From Roseihalotalea indica (GTDB lineage Bacteria; Bacteroidota; Bacteroidia; Cytophagales; Cyclobacteriaceae): a DNA stretch of 64,000 nt. How positions within the stretch are numbered: position 1 is the stretch's first letter; every line of letters starts with the position of its first letter. The notes below the pieces were generated by a model. The model was not told the origin of the DNA, did not search any database, and was given only the letters and a program-made list of their open reading frames with translations. The DNA is taken from assembly GCF_022458895.1 (NCBI RefSeq), contig NZ_JAINFL010000002.1, forward strand, positions 1 to 64,000, read 5' to 3'. The translations under genes and the position numbers were made by a program. Positions 46,250 through 56,800 of this stretch are shown here, piece by piece.

Positions 46250-47281
46250 TTACTGCTTATGAATTCCAGCGGACAGCTCGTGACCGGCCGATTGAGGAGT
46301 AAGGTGTAAATGTTGTTCGGGCAGTTGCTCTGACGCATTTTCTACCAGCGATACATCTCCCTTTTTCACAATGCCCTTTTCTTGAATATCAGGTTTCGGC
46401 TGCTCCACAACTTTCTGTTGATCGCGAGACCAGTACCCCACCTGATGCTCGTTATTAGCCATAATGCTATTACTGAATGCTGAGGAGTACTTCAAATCCT
46501 GAGGACCTACCAGTACATAATGGCAGTCTGAGATAATATTATTGGTAAAGGTGAACGGGTAATCTTCCGGGCCAAACCAGAACGCACTTTCGTAAGCCCC
46601 GTAAATAATAGAATTGGTAATACTGAAGTCTTGTACATTCTGAAAAAACAGTACCGCATTCCGGCATTCGTAAAAAACACAGTGGCTCACGCTGTTTTCA
46701 GGCCCATGCGCCCAGATACCTCCCTGAATTGGAGCCGATTCTTTATTGCCAATAAAGTAACACTGAGAAACATCCAGAGCCTGCAAGGAAGGATCTTCCT
46801 TGGAAATCGGGTAATAATACTGAACGTTGGGATTAGCGTTACCCAGAAACTTTAATCCCTGAATGGTGACAAAGCTGGAGCTGACGAGCAAACCCGTGGC
46901 ATGGGGAAACTGGGTAGTAGAGTTATTGGCTGAGATAGACTGAATGATGGGCATTTGAGCCGGAGTCCACGCTTCGTCATCAGGCATAACCACCGCTTCA
47001 ATAATATACATTGCGGTGTCGCTCATCACCCGAATGGGATTGATAGCAACTTTATCTTCCAACAAGTAGAGCCCCGGGAAGAGCCGGATGTGGATGCTGC
47101 CCACCCCGGTGAACTCATTAGCGCGCTTTACCGCTTCGGCCAAACTGGCCAGTGGGTTCTCCTGAGTGCCGGTCTGATCATCATTTCCGTGCGTGGGGTC
47201 AATATAGATTTCCTGGGCTACTGCATTAGAACTGAAAAGGGTTAAGAAAAAGAGGCTTAGAACATAGATAAGGTTCGTCAT
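46250..47281 (-). CDS. Secreted right-handed beta-helix protein
   Basis: The protein (343 residues) has a signal peptide (1-22) and the DUF1565-type start EIYIDPTHGNDDQTGTQENPLASL, followed by repeated hydrophobic rungs (FVTIQGLKFLGNAN, FSITNSIIYGAYES, FTFTNNIISDCHY), the signature of a parallel beta-helix. Such proteins are polysaccharide lyases, hydrolases or binding proteins; no catalytic residues could be assigned. A role on a uronic-acid polymer is possible, but position gives only weak support. Confidence 0.75.
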   Translation of the reverse strand: MTNLIYVLSLFFLTLFSSNAVAQEIYIDPTHGNDDQTGTQENPLASLAEAVKRANEFTGVGSIHIRLFPGLYLLEDKVAINPIRVMSDTAMYIIEAVVMPDDEAWTPAQMPIIQSISANNSTTQFPHATGLLVSSSFVTIQGLKFLGNANPNVQYYYPISKEDPSLQALDVSQCYFIGNKESAPIQGGIWAHGPENSVSHCVFYECRNAVLFFQNVQDFSITNSIIYGAYESAFWFGPEDYPFTFTNNIISDCHYVLVGPQDLKYSSAFSNSIMANNEHQVGYWSRDQQKVVEQPKPDIQEKGIVKKGDVSLVENASEQLPEQHLHLTPQSAGHELSAGIHKQ

Positions 47282-47565
47282 AAAAATGATGGATTAATAC
47301 GTTTGAGAATAAAATTTCATGTTCAGTCTTGACGATAGCCAAGGCCGAATAAAACGAAGTTGAAAAATCCATCAGTTAATGGCAGTACAGCACCAGGCCA
47401 AGTTGGTACACGTTGGTTCAAGTGTGGTAAGTATTTAATTATCAATCAGTTATGTTATTGAAAATAGATAGGATAACGACCATCTATGTATGCGTTTTCG
47501 AGGTTTCATGAGCTTAGGGTTTAAATCCTAAACTGGAAAAACATGTCGTCAGTACTCAATGACTG
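47282..47565. other. Intergenic stretch
   Basis: No gene is visible. The stretch probably holds the promoter of the leftward beta-helix gene. The PepSY terminator follows on the right. Confidence 0.5.
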
Positions 47566-47567
47566 CC

Positions 47568-47598
47568 TAAAAAAATAGCCAGCAAAACTGCTGGCTAT
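47568..47598 (-). terminator. Terminator of the PepSY gene
   Basis: ATAGCCAGCA (47575-47584) pairs perfectly with TGCTGGCTAT (47589-47598). On the minus strand the hairpin is followed by a run of Ts (complement of AAAAAAA). It lies about 50 bases behind the PepSY stop codon. Confidence 0.88.
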
Positions 47599-47649
47599 CT
47601 TCAAAAATGATATTGATGTAAATGATATAATCGTTGCCGGAACGGTAGC

Positions 47650-48855
47650 TTACACCAACTCTTTCTTCTGACTGCGGCTTGCTTTTCGTTTTGACTTTTT
47701 GCGTAGTTTGTTAATCCAGATAATGGTTCCGGTGACGGGCAGGCTGGTGGCGATCAGGCAGGAAATGAAATACAGGATTTTGGTGAAGGTACCGTAAAAG
47801 TCTCCTACGTGCAGGGCTTTAATGGAGCGGGCAATCTGTTCGTTAACGGGTTTGTTGGAGAAGATTTCTACGCTGATTGCTTCACCGGTATATGGGTCTA
47901 GCTCCAGATTGTCTCCAGCGGAGGGAGCAAAGAAGCCGGTTTTGTACTTGGTGATTGACACATGGCCCTGCGGGTCTTCGGGTAGTGAAATGCGGTAATC
48001 GCCTTCGTAGGGCAGTACCTCGTCGGCAATGCTGAGAAAATCGGCTACGGTTAATTCACTGGTTCGGGTTTCGACAACTGGGGCTTCCTTTTCTTCTCCG
48101 CCTCCGGGGCCATGTCCGCCGCGAGAGCGCTCTACTCCCAGCACATTATACAAGCCGGTGCGATACCACTCAAACGACCATTGCAGTCCGGTGAGGGCCA
48201 TCACCAGCAGTAAGATGGATGAGTAGAAACCCAGCGCGTTATGCAAATCGTGGTTGATACGCTTCCACCCGCCACTGAATTTAACTTTAAGCCCCTGCCG
48301 CCATGACTTAACTCGCTGGGGAAACCAGATAACCAGGCCGCTCAGGATGATAAACACGAAAATTAAGGTGGCTACGCCCACAATAGGGCGGCCCACTTCT
48401 GTATCCAGTAGCAACCAGCGGTGCAGACGGAAAACGACCATGAAAAACTCTGATCCGGCCCCTTGGGTGGTTCCTTTAAGTTCGCCGGTGTAGGGGTCAA
48501 CCAGGTAGGTGGTGCCTCTCCGCTCGCCTTCTTTTCGCACGGAGGCTTCGTAGCTGCGGCTTTCATCGGCGGGAATGCGCAATGAAGATACAGTACCTTC
48601 GGGTAAGGCTTGTTGAACTCTCTCAGTAATCTCCTCGGCGGTCAAACGTTCGGTATCCGGTTGTATTGCTACTTCGTACTTTTCCGGTTCCAGCATCTCC
48701 TGTATTTCTGAGCTGAAAGTGTAAATGGTGCCCGTCAGGCATACCACGAACAGGATTAAGCCTGCCCCGATGCCCATCCACAGGTGAAGATCATTGAAAA
48801 ATTTTCTGGTTTTCTTCCAGGTAGCATGTTGATTCTTAGCCGCCATAGTTTTCAC
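47650..48855 (-). CDS. PepSY-domain membrane protein
   Basis: A 401-residue inner-membrane protein of the PepSY-associated TM family, often linked to siderophore uptake as a possible iron reductase. Four membrane helices are visible: about 30-50 (WMGIGAGLILFVVCLTGTIY), 155-178, 208-230 and 360-385. PepSY domains lie in between (TAEEITERVQQALPEG and later LTVADFLSIADEVLPYEGDY), with conserved histidines (FRLHRWLL, HDLHNALGFY, LHVGDFYG). The neighbours do not include a siderophore receptor. Confidence 0.85.
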   Translation of the reverse strand: MKTMAAKNQHATWKKTRKFFNDLHLWMGIGAGLILFVVCLTGTIYTFSSEIQEMLEPEKYEVAIQPDTERLTAEEITERVQQALPEGTVSSLRIPADESRSYEASVRKEGERRGTTYLVDPYTGELKGTTQGAGSEFFMVVFRLHRWLLLDTEVGRPIVGVATLIFVFIILSGLVIWFPQRVKSWRQGLKVKFSGGWKRINHDLHNALGFYSSILLLVMALTGLQWSFEWYRTGLYNVLGVERSRGGHGPGGGEEKEAPVVETRTSELTVADFLSIADEVLPYEGDYRISLPEDPQGHVSITKYKTGFFAPSAGDNLELDPYTGEAISVEIFSNKPVNEQIARSIKALHVGDFYGTFTKILYFISCLIATSLPVTGTIIWINKLRKKSKRKASRSQKKELV

Positions 48856-49474
48856 AATTAAATAATACAGGCATTTAGTCTTCCGAAGAGGGTTCTGAAC
48901 AGTAAGTTGTTTCTGTTCCGGCAGCTTAGCCTAATTAAATCTATTTGTAATTAGTCTAAATAGCAGGGATTGCGAAAATAAAGTTTAAGCACGACATTGG
49001 CAAGACGCGATGAGAAAATTCACCAACGCGATACGGTGAATGAGAAGGCTTCGGAAGGATTAAATCAACTTTTTACCAAGACTAGGGTTCTTCAATTTCC
49101 TGTTTGAGTGCTTGCAAGACTTCGGCATGCGCGCCATCACGTTTTGTATTTTCCTTCCCAGGTCAGCGGTTGCACTCGGTAGTGAAAGGGAGCACTGCTA
49201 TTAGGGTCATAGTAGGGGCCGAATGAGCAAAATAAGTAGCATCCAGATCGTAGTAAGAGGCAGAGGTAAATACCCCCATTTCTTCACTTTTTTCCTATTA
49301 CTGACCTACTGACCTACTGACTGGTCATAAAAGGTTTAGCGAGCGTCTGGCTACGTTCTGGGGCCGTTGACTGCCCATAAAGCTTAATACGATGATGATA
49401 TTATTCAGCAGGCCTTTGTCTTCAGATACCTATAGGTCATGAGTAGGCGTGAGGGAAAAAAGTAGAACTTCTCA
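48856..49474. other. Intergenic stretch with a decayed coding remnant
   Basis: No intact gene is present. Near 48931-48963 an AT-rich stretch, CTAATTAAATCTATTTG then TAATTAGTCTAAATAG, contains inverted repeats and might be an operator of the PepSY gene (Fur-like, unproven). On the minus strand, between about 49285 and 49082, three frames in turn give protein-like text: GVFTSASYYDLDATYFAHS, then PYYDPNSSAPFHYRVQPLTW, then DGAHAEVLQALKQEIEEP and a stop. This suggests the frameshifted tail of a lost gene, perhaps a glycoside hydrolase. Confidence 0.4.
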
Positions 49475-51142
49475 TTACAATTTCTGAAGCAGCACAATCC
49501 AGTCTTCGCTTCCCGGGGCTTTCAAAGTAAGCTGCCCGCTGCCCTCAACGTTATTATCGCGATACCAGGCGCCGGAGTCAGGATCAAACCAGGTGACGCT
49601 AAAACTGCCTCGGGGTAGCGTCAGAGTAACATCGGGGGCTTCGGTCTTTGGGTAGTCCGTTCCTGGCTCAGTACCGCTGGGGTTCGCTAAGTAAATAATA
49701 TACGTGCTGTCATTGTGTGCGCATTTCCATCGGTAAGGATCATCGCCAACGAAAGCATCATCCGGTTCCATATTAACCAGCGTAAGTCCGGTATGCTCAA
49801 AAAATGCGTGAATATGCCGAAAGTCATGTCCGCCCTGATGGAGCATTCCTTTACGATTAGCATCAAAATAGCCGGAAACGCCCTGATCTAGCCCTTGGTA
49901 AGGTTCCGGGCCAACGGCTACGCTACTTTCGGGGCCGCTGTAATTCTGTCCGCCGTAAGGCAAATAGGTTTTCAAACCGCCGTAGGTAGCATGCCCACCG
50001 GAAAGCAGCGAGGCCCACATAAAGCGCCGAAAATAATAGCGGGCATGCATAGGATAGCGATACAACTCATAACGGTCTTCGTCCAGTACAATAGGTTGCT
50101 TCCTCTTTTCTCTATACTCCAGAATCAACTCCCCTCCTACCTGATCCAGATCTTCCAGGCTAATCAGATTCGACCAGGCTTCATCCACGTGGTCGTAACC
50201 ATTGAAGCGGGATTGGTGGTTGGTAATCAGCGTGCCCCAGGGTTCGCGTTTGGCCATGTCCTCGCCCATTACGTTGATGTCATCATAGTGCACCTCCCGT
50301 CCGCTCAGAGTATCCTGTTGTAAAACCTTTCGGTCGTTGGTGATGGTCCACTGCACGTTGGGGAAAGAAGACCAGCGGGCCTGGGAGTAACGAGCTATCA
50401 GTTGGGCCGCTTCGTCGCCCGCCCGGTAGGCCCGAATTCGGTCGGTGTCTTCGGCGTAGGGAATGAGCTGTAATACTATGTCAGGATGCTTACGAAGGGT
50501 ATACAGAATTCGGCGTTCAATCTCTTTCCAGTAGAACAAAGATAGATCGCGGCCATTAGCAGTAAATAAAGCATCCACTTTTCCCCGGTCCATAGCAAAC
50601 CAAGTGCGGATTTTCGTGGCGCCCATTTCGACTGCCTGATCAATGTATTCTTTCCAGTAAGGCTCGGAAGCCACGACAAATCGATAGCCCGTATCACCGA
50701 TGTGCAGAAACCAATCGCCGTTGTCATACGCGAACTGGTACGGATCATCGGGATGTTGGCGCAGTTTGCCTTTTAAATCAGAAGGGACTACCTCAAAGGT
50801 GCCGGACTTTCCATCCAGACCGACATTGTTTGAGGATGAGGCCCATTTCCATGTACCGGGGGTATCACAGTAGGCGCGGACTTTAAAAGCATTGCCCCCA
50901 TCAAAAAAGCCTTCGGCGACTACTGCTGATCCGTCAGGTCGAGTAAACGTTACAGCAAAGGTGATTTTGTAATAAGGGTTGCCAGCCTCCCCGGTCGTGT
51001 TAAGTGTTAGTTCGTAGATACCGCGGTGTAGAGCCTCAGGCTGATCCTGGGAAAGAACCTCCTGGGCTCGTACCGGGCACCATAATGCCAGAAAAAAGAA
51101 AAGAGTAGTTGTTGTATTTAGCAGTAGCGATTGAGTTGGCAT
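49475..51142 (-). CDS. Secreted glycosidase-like protein (DUF5060/DUF4038)
   Basis: The protein (555 residues) has a signal peptide (about 1-26). Residues 30-115 match the DUF5060 beta-sandwich (IYELTLNTTGEAGNPYYKITF, then GTWKWASSSNNVGLDGKSG). Residues 130-450 match a DUF4038-like TIM barrel (GDWFLHIGDTGYRFVV...WKEIERRILYTLRKHPDIVLQLI), related to apiosidase-type hydrolases. LDEDRYE is a candidate catalytic region. The C-terminal part is a small beta domain. The likely substrate is a plant or algal polysaccharide side chain. It is the last gene of the leftward SusC3 locus. Confidence 0.8.
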   Translation of the reverse strand: MPTQSLLLNTTTTLFFFLALWCPVRAQEVLSQDQPEALHRGIYELTLNTTGEAGNPYYKITFAVTFTRPDGSAVVAEGFFDGGNAFKVRAYCDTPGTWKWASSSNNVGLDGKSGTFEVVPSDLKGKLRQHPDDPYQFAYDNGDWFLHIGDTGYRFVVASEPYWKEYIDQAVEMGATKIRTWFAMDRGKVDALFTANGRDLSLFYWKEIERRILYTLRKHPDIVLQLIPYAEDTDRIRAYRAGDEAAQLIARYSQARWSSFPNVQWTITNDRKVLQQDTLSGREVHYDDINVMGEDMAKREPWGTLITNHQSRFNGYDHVDEAWSNLISLEDLDQVGGELILEYREKRKQPIVLDEDRYELYRYPMHARYYFRRFMWASLLSGGHATYGGLKTYLPYGGQNYSGPESSVAVGPEPYQGLDQGVSGYFDANRKGMLHQGGHDFRHIHAFFEHTGLTLVNMEPDDAFVGDDPYRWKCAHNDSTYIIYLANPSGTEPGTDYPKTEAPDVTLTLPRGSFSVTWFDPDSGAWYRDNNVEGSGQLTLKAPGSEDWIVLLQKL

Positions 51143-51174
51143 TATGTGGTTTTAGTAGCTTAAGCAGAGATCCT

Positions 51175-52215
51175 TTACGTCCAGAACTTTTTCTGTTCAT
51201 TCTCGGCAATCTGCATGTGTTCTTCGTGGGTTTTTAGATCAAACTCTTCCATAATATCGGCAATTTTAATCTCTGGCGATCGGCTCTCGATAATGGAAAA
51301 TTCTTCTTCGTGCAAAGTATAAATCCGTACCTTTTGTCCGTACTTCAGTTGGATGGCGGCGAACTTTCGGTTATAGGGGTAGGTATGCAGAAAGGTTTTC
51401 TCCAGGTTAATTGGTGCGCATATCCCCCACTTGTCGTAGCTTCCCGTAACGGCCAGTTCTTCGCCGGTTACATCGCAGATTTTGGTGATGCCTTTACGGG
51501 TGCTGGAGATGACCGGGTACTTGTTTAGCCAGGCCATGGTATTCACCATTTTTCCGCCAGGAAAAGCGGATGTCCAGAAAACCATTTCTGCGCCTTTTTC
51601 CCGCAATCGTCTCCAGCCTTGGGGCCACTCAATATCGAAGCAGGTTTGAATGCCGATAGTGCCGAAGTCAGTCTGAAATACGGGTGGATCTTCCGGGCCC
51701 GGTGCTATTCCTTTTGCCATTTCACCCACAGTAGGCCGCATTTTGCGGTAGTCTCCCAGAATGTTACCTTCCCGGTCAATCACAAAAGCAGAATTGTAGT
51801 AACGACTGCCTTCTTTCGCATAAAGTGAAGGAATTACGTAGCACTGGTGAGTTTTGGCAAACTCCTGAAATGGGCCAATAAGCCTACCACTTCCATCCTC
51901 AGAGGCTTCGTCCAGCGGAGGGCGACCGCCTTTGACACCCGCCACATGGAATACTTCGGGCAGACAAATGATATCGGGAGATAAAGGAAGCGCGTTTTCC
52001 ATTTGCCCGATGGCCGCCTGGATGACCTCCTGGCAATTGCTGCCTTCCATCTTATGTGTAGTGAGCGTGGCAACCCACACCTCTCGGGGTAACCTTCCCG
52101 ATGGTGGCGACATGCCGGGCGATTGCTGCTGAGCGTTTGATATACCGGCCAGCCCCATAGCTGAGGCACTTAAGCCAGCGTTTCGGATAAATTTTCTTCT
52201 TGAAGAATTTTGCAT
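51175..52215 (-). CDS. Tat-exported nitrilase-superfamily amidohydrolase
   Basis: The protein (346 residues) belongs to the carbon-nitrogen hydrolase family. The catalytic triad is visible: Glu87 (CLPEVFH), Lys158 (YRKMRPT) and Cys192 (IQTCFDIEWP). It starts with a twin-arginine signal (SSRRKFIRNAG), ending near SNAQQQ, so it is exported folded. Family members hydrolyse amides, N-carbamoyl groups or nitriles. In a glycan locus it might remove an amide or N-acyl group. It lies 32 bases upstream of the glycosidase-like gene. Confidence 0.87.
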   Translation of the reverse strand: MQNSSRRKFIRNAGLSASAMGLAGISNAQQQSPGMSPPSGRLPREVWVATLTTHKMEGSNCQEVIQAAIGQMENALPLSPDIICLPEVFHVAGVKGGRPPLDEASEDGSGRLIGPFQEFAKTHQCYVIPSLYAKEGSRYYNSAFVIDREGNILGDYRKMRPTVGEMAKGIAPGPEDPPVFQTDFGTIGIQTCFDIEWPQGWRRLREKGAEMVFWTSAFPGGKMVNTMAWLNKYPVISSTRKGITKICDVTGEELAVTGSYDKWGICAPINLEKTFLHTYPYNRKFAAIQLKYGQKVRIYTLHEEEFSIIESRSPEIKIADIMEEFDLKTHEEHMQIAENEQKKFWT

Positions 52216-52299
52216 GATTCTCTAGGTTGGAAAAAAACGGTTATACTATAAGATAGTAACTGTTTCTGATTTAATAATAGGTCTTTAAGGTCATCAGTA

Positions 52300-52345
52300 G
52301 TAAAATTAGCCGCTGGATGCTAGTTGGTAAACTTCCAGCGGCTAA
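52300..52345 (-). terminator. Hairpin between SusD3 and the amidohydrolase
   Basis: TTAGCCGCTGGA (52306-52317) pairs perfectly with TCCAGCGGCTAA (52334-52345), and on the minus strand TTTTAC follows. It may end or attenuate the SusC3-SusD3 message, lowering expression of the two downstream enzyme genes relative to the transporter. Confidence 0.8.
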
Positions 52346-52364
52346 TCAGATTAAAAAGCAAGTG

Positions 52365-53837
52365 TTAGTACCCTGGATTCTGCTGAGTTAGATTAGGGTT
52401 GTTGTCCATTTCGTTTTGCGGAATAGGCATGAGCCGTTGGTGTTCCGGCCAAACCTGCCCATGCTCTTCCAGTGCAAATTTAGCTGCCCGGTCGCGCCGG
52501 ATCAGGTCGCGCCAGAACGAATACTCAAACACAAACTCTACCCGCCGTTCCTGAAAGATAGCATCTAACACCCCATTTTTAGATAAGTCCATAGGTAAAT
52601 CAGGTAATTCTGAGCGGTTTCGAACTATATTAATTTGGCCAATAGCATCGGCAGAACGGCCTACTTCATTCAGTGCTTCAGCATAGTTTAAGAGAAGTTC
52701 GGCGTATCGTATGTAGGGGAAATTCATGTTATCGTATTGCTTCTGGGGATCGCCAGCGGGGCCTCTCCACCATTTGTGAATGGCTGGTACTGCGGGGTAG
52801 AGCTCGGTGTTATAGTCAGCGGTAGAGTCTTCCATAATATAGCCACTCACGTGCTCATCTCCTACAAATAGGAACGTGCCTTTTAACCGCTCATCTCCTG
52901 GCTCATAGGCGTTAAGTAACTGCGGGGTAGGGCTATATCCGCCCCACCCACCGAAGGGGGCGTATTCGGTGCCAATACCCGGAGGTGCCATGTAGGCAGA
53001 TAGCCAGAAAGCATCATTATCATCTTTCCATCCGCCATTAGGATCTATGCGGTGCTGGGTTTCGAAAATAGATTCGGATCCATTATTCTCGGTTTGTGAG
53101 AAGTTATCGAGCATCTCATCGCGAAGCTCATAGGTATTCAACGCTATTACTTCTTCGCTACGGGTCACCACCTCTTCGTATTCAGCAATCTCCAGATGCG
53201 TTTTAGCCAGCATCGCCAGTGCAGCCCCCTTGGTGGCTCGACCTAAATCATTACTTTCATAACTTACTGGCAGCACCTGAGCTGCTTCTGTAAAGTCCTT
53301 CTTTACTTGGGCCCATACGTCTTCTACTGGCGCGCGGGAAGGGTAAAAGTCAGTGCTGGCCGTTTGCATATAGGTGATCAGGGGTACTCCACCAAAGTAG
53401 CGGGCCAGATTAAAATAAGCCAGGCCTCGCAAGAATTTGGCTTCAGCAACCACTCGTTGCTTTAATTCTTCGTCGATGGACATTTCTCCAACCATATCAA
53501 TCGTTGTGTTGGCCCGGGTCACCACTAGGTAGGTACCGTTCCAGATACCGCCACCGGTGTTGATATCGATGTTGTATAAATACGTGGAATTAGCAAGGCC
53601 CTGGCTTCCGGCAAGAACATCACCGCAGGGCATGTACCCATGAATTAGGTAAAGAAAATCCATGGTGTTATTTTTAGCAAAGGCATCATACACCCCGCTA
53701 AGTGACGCCAGTGCATCGTCTTCCGTTTTATAGAAGGTAGCATCCGTCAGCGTGGACATAGGGTCTTTGTCCAGAAAGCTTTCGCTACAGGCAAAAAGCG
53801 GTAGCAACAGTATAATTATATAGTTTTTAAGGCTCAT
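52365..53837 (-). CDS. SusD/RagB-type nutrient-binding lipoprotein 3
   Basis: A 490-residue SusD lipoprotein. The lipid-anchored residue is probably Cys17 (LPLFAC). Typical features are SFLDKDPMSTLTDATFYKTE, RGLAYFNLARYFGGVPLI, the C-terminal ERRVEFVFEYSFWRDLIRRD and the closing NPNLTQQNPGY. It follows SusC3 after 53 bases and should form the lid of that transporter. Confidence 0.95.
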   Translation of the reverse strand: MSLKNYIIILLLPLFACSESFLDKDPMSTLTDATFYKTEDDALASLSGVYDAFAKNNTMDFLYLIHGYMPCGDVLAGSQGLANSTYLYNIDINTGGGIWNGTYLVVTRANTTIDMVGEMSIDEELKQRVVAEAKFLRGLAYFNLARYFGGVPLITYMQTASTDFYPSRAPVEDVWAQVKKDFTEAAQVLPVSYESNDLGRATKGAALAMLAKTHLEIAEYEEVVTRSEEVIALNTYELRDEMLDNFSQTENNGSESIFETQHRIDPNGGWKDDNDAFWLSAYMAPPGIGTEYAPFGGWGGYSPTPQLLNAYEPGDERLKGTFLFVGDEHVSGYIMEDSTADYNTELYPAVPAIHKWWRGPAGDPQKQYDNMNFPYIRYAELLLNYAEALNEVGRSADAIGQINIVRNRSELPDLPMDLSKNGVLDAIFQERRVEFVFEYSFWRDLIRRDRAAKFALEEHGQVWPEHQRLMPIPQNEMDNNPNLTQQNPGY

Positions 53838-53890
53838 ATCAATTTTTGTTTCTTGTTCTCATTTCAGATTATCCCGTGTTGTTTCCCCGG

Positions 53891-56800
53891 TTAAAAGCCT
53901 AAGCTTACTCCCAGTCGGAAAACCCGGGCCTGAGGGTAGTTGCCATCGTCATAGCCTGATTTCAGCACATTCTGATTCAGGTCGCCCACTTCAGGGTCAA
54001 TGCCAGAGTACTTGGTGAGCGTAAACAGGTTTTGGGCGCCTATGTATACCCGAGCGCTGCTTAAGCCCGCGTTTTCAGCTACTGTTTGAGGTAAGGTGTA
54101 GCCAAGCTGCACATTTCTCAGGCGTACAAAAGAGCCATCTTCTACATACCAGGAGTGTGTAGGGCTGAAGTTGGGGTTATTATTGCCTGCCAGACTGAGC
54201 TTGGGTATGGTGTTGCTGGTTCCCTCACCATGCCAGCGGTTCATCAGGTCTTGTTTGGCATTATTGAAACCCTGTATGTCATACAACTCACTTTTGATGC
54301 GATTGTACACATCATTACCCTGCACTCCCTGAATGAAGAGATTTAAGTCGAAGCTTTTGTAAGAAAAATTGCCCGTCAGCCCATAGGTGAAGTCTGGGAA
54401 TGGGTTTCCGATGATGGTGCGGTCTTCATCGTTAATTACGTCATCATCATTCAGATCCCGGAAGCGGAAAAAGCCGGGTTCGGCATTGGGTTGGTCGGCA
54501 TGCGCTTCAACTTCCGCCTCGTTCTGGAAAATACCATCCATCACAAAGCCATACATAGAACCGATAGGTAATCCTTTAGCGGTTTTGCTATAGGTACGGT
54601 TCTTATAATCACCATAAATAATCTGTTCACCATCCGGGCCTAAACCGAGCACTTCGTTGTTATAGAAGCTGATATTGCCGCTAAGACTATAATTAAAGCT
54701 TCCGGAGTATTTTCGGTACGTAAGTGCCAGTTCTAGTCCTTCGTTTCTAACCTCGCCGGCGTTGACAGCTGGGCTTCTGGGCGAACCCACTGTGGCGGGT
54801 ACGGGCACATTAATCAGCAGGTCTTCGGTATCTTTGATGTAATAGTCGGCCGTCAGTAGCATTTTGCCTTCAAAGAAAGATGCGTCAATGCCAAAATCCG
54901 TTTGGGTGGTGGTTTCCCAGCGTAAGGCCGGGTTGCCAATCTGTTGCAACGCTACTCCGGGAGAGCCTACCCCAGGTTCTTGCCCAAATACATGCCCTAC
55001 GTTAGAGTTAGAGAGGCTGGTATTATAAGAGCCAGGCGAGAGGCCACTCTGGTTTCCGATTTGGCCCCAGCTACCGCGCAGTTTCAGGTCATCCAGGAAA
55101 GAAACGCTCTGCATAAAACCCAATTCTGACAGACGCACCCCGGCGGAGAAGGACGGGAAAACACCCCATTTGTTATCCGGGCCAAAGGTAGAAGAGCCAT
55201 CGCGGCGAATGCTAGCAGTAAACAGGTAAGTGTCGTCGTAGCTGTAGTTAATCCTTCCCAGGTACGAAACTAATGTGCTTTCTACAATATGCCCGCCGGT
55301 AGTCCGATTATCTACCAGTGAGCCATCGAGGCCGCGAATGGTTTCATTGACAAAGGTATTACCCGAGCTGCTCAGGTAGTTACGATCAAACTTTTGGCTG
55401 GTATACCCCACCAGTCCGGTTAGTGAGTGGCTACCAAATGACTTGTCGTACGTCAGCGTATTTTCAATGACCCAATCCAGCCCTTCGTGACTATAAACGC
55501 TTAATTCGGCTGTTTGCTGCAAGGTGTACAGGCCTCGATCCAGCACGGCGGGCAGGTAATTGGAACCGTTGGCAAAGGACATATCTGCCCCTACGTTGGT
55601 TTTCCAGTTTAATCCCGGCAGAATGGTGTATTCGGCAAATACTGTTCCCAGCACTCTTGACTTATTAATCGTATTCTCTATTTCGTGGGCCCGGGCAATA
55701 GGATTATCCAGGTTGCTATAGTACGTAGGGGAACCGTATGTGCCGGCAAAAGAGCCGTCATCATTGTAAATAGGAAGCGTAGGTAAGCGAGCCAGTGCCT
55801 GGGTGATCAGACCATGAGTGGCATCATTGGTCGGTACTCCCTCAGTGATGGTGCGGCTCACTGTCAGGCTATTGCCCAGCTTAAAACGCTCACTTACGTT
55901 CAGATCTACATTGGCCCGTACTGAAAATCGGTCGAAGCCCGAACCGAGCACAATACCATCCTGGTTAAAATAATTGAGAGAAACAGCGCCCTGAATGAGT
56001 TGGTTACCGCCTGAAACACCCAGATTGTAGCTCTGCATAGGGGCTGTTCGAAATAGCGCTCCCAGCCAGTCAGTTCCTTCAGTACCCAAAGAGGCAGGGT
56101 CGCTCCACTCGGGGTTAAGCGGAAAAGGAAAATCTTCATTGATGATAGCTTCGTTGGCCAGTGTGGCAAACTCCATCGGGTTAAGCATCTCCGGTAAATT
56201 GGTAGCCTGCTGTAGTCCGTAATAAGCATCAAAATTTACTTTCATCTGCCCGGCAGTGCCTCTTTTGGTGGTAATGATTACTACCCCGTTGGCGGCGCGT
56301 GATCCGTAGATGGCGGAAGCGGATGCATCTTTCAATACTTCAATAGATTCAATATCATTGGGGTTTAAAGCCGCCAGCGGGTTATTGCTTTGGTTATAAA
56401 AACTGGTGCCCAGGTTATCGTTCATGATCGGAAATCCGTCAATCACATACAGAGGCTCGTTACTGGAGCCAGGGGTGCCGATTCCGCGAATGCGAACAGA
56501 TACGTTTCCACCGGGAGCCCCCGAGTTTTGGGTAATGCTCACCCCTGGCACCTGGCCCTGCAATGCCTGATCAAAAGAAGTAACCGGAATCTTTTGAATG
56601 TCTTCAGAATTAACGGAAGCAATAGCTCCGGTAACATCGCGCTTTTCCTGGGTACCATACCCCACTACTACTACTTCAGAAAGGGCTTTTATATCAGGAG
56701 ACATTTGCAGGTCAATTACGGTGCGCCCGCCCAGCATTACTTCTTCGGTAGCGTAGCCAATAGAAGAGAAAACCAGCGTAGTGGTGGTATCGGGGGCATT

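Noticed and set aside
48931..48963. Fur-like operator upstream of the PepSY gene
   Set aside because: The stretch is AT-rich and partly palindromic, but the Fur consensus of this group is not known well enough to call it as a separate feature.
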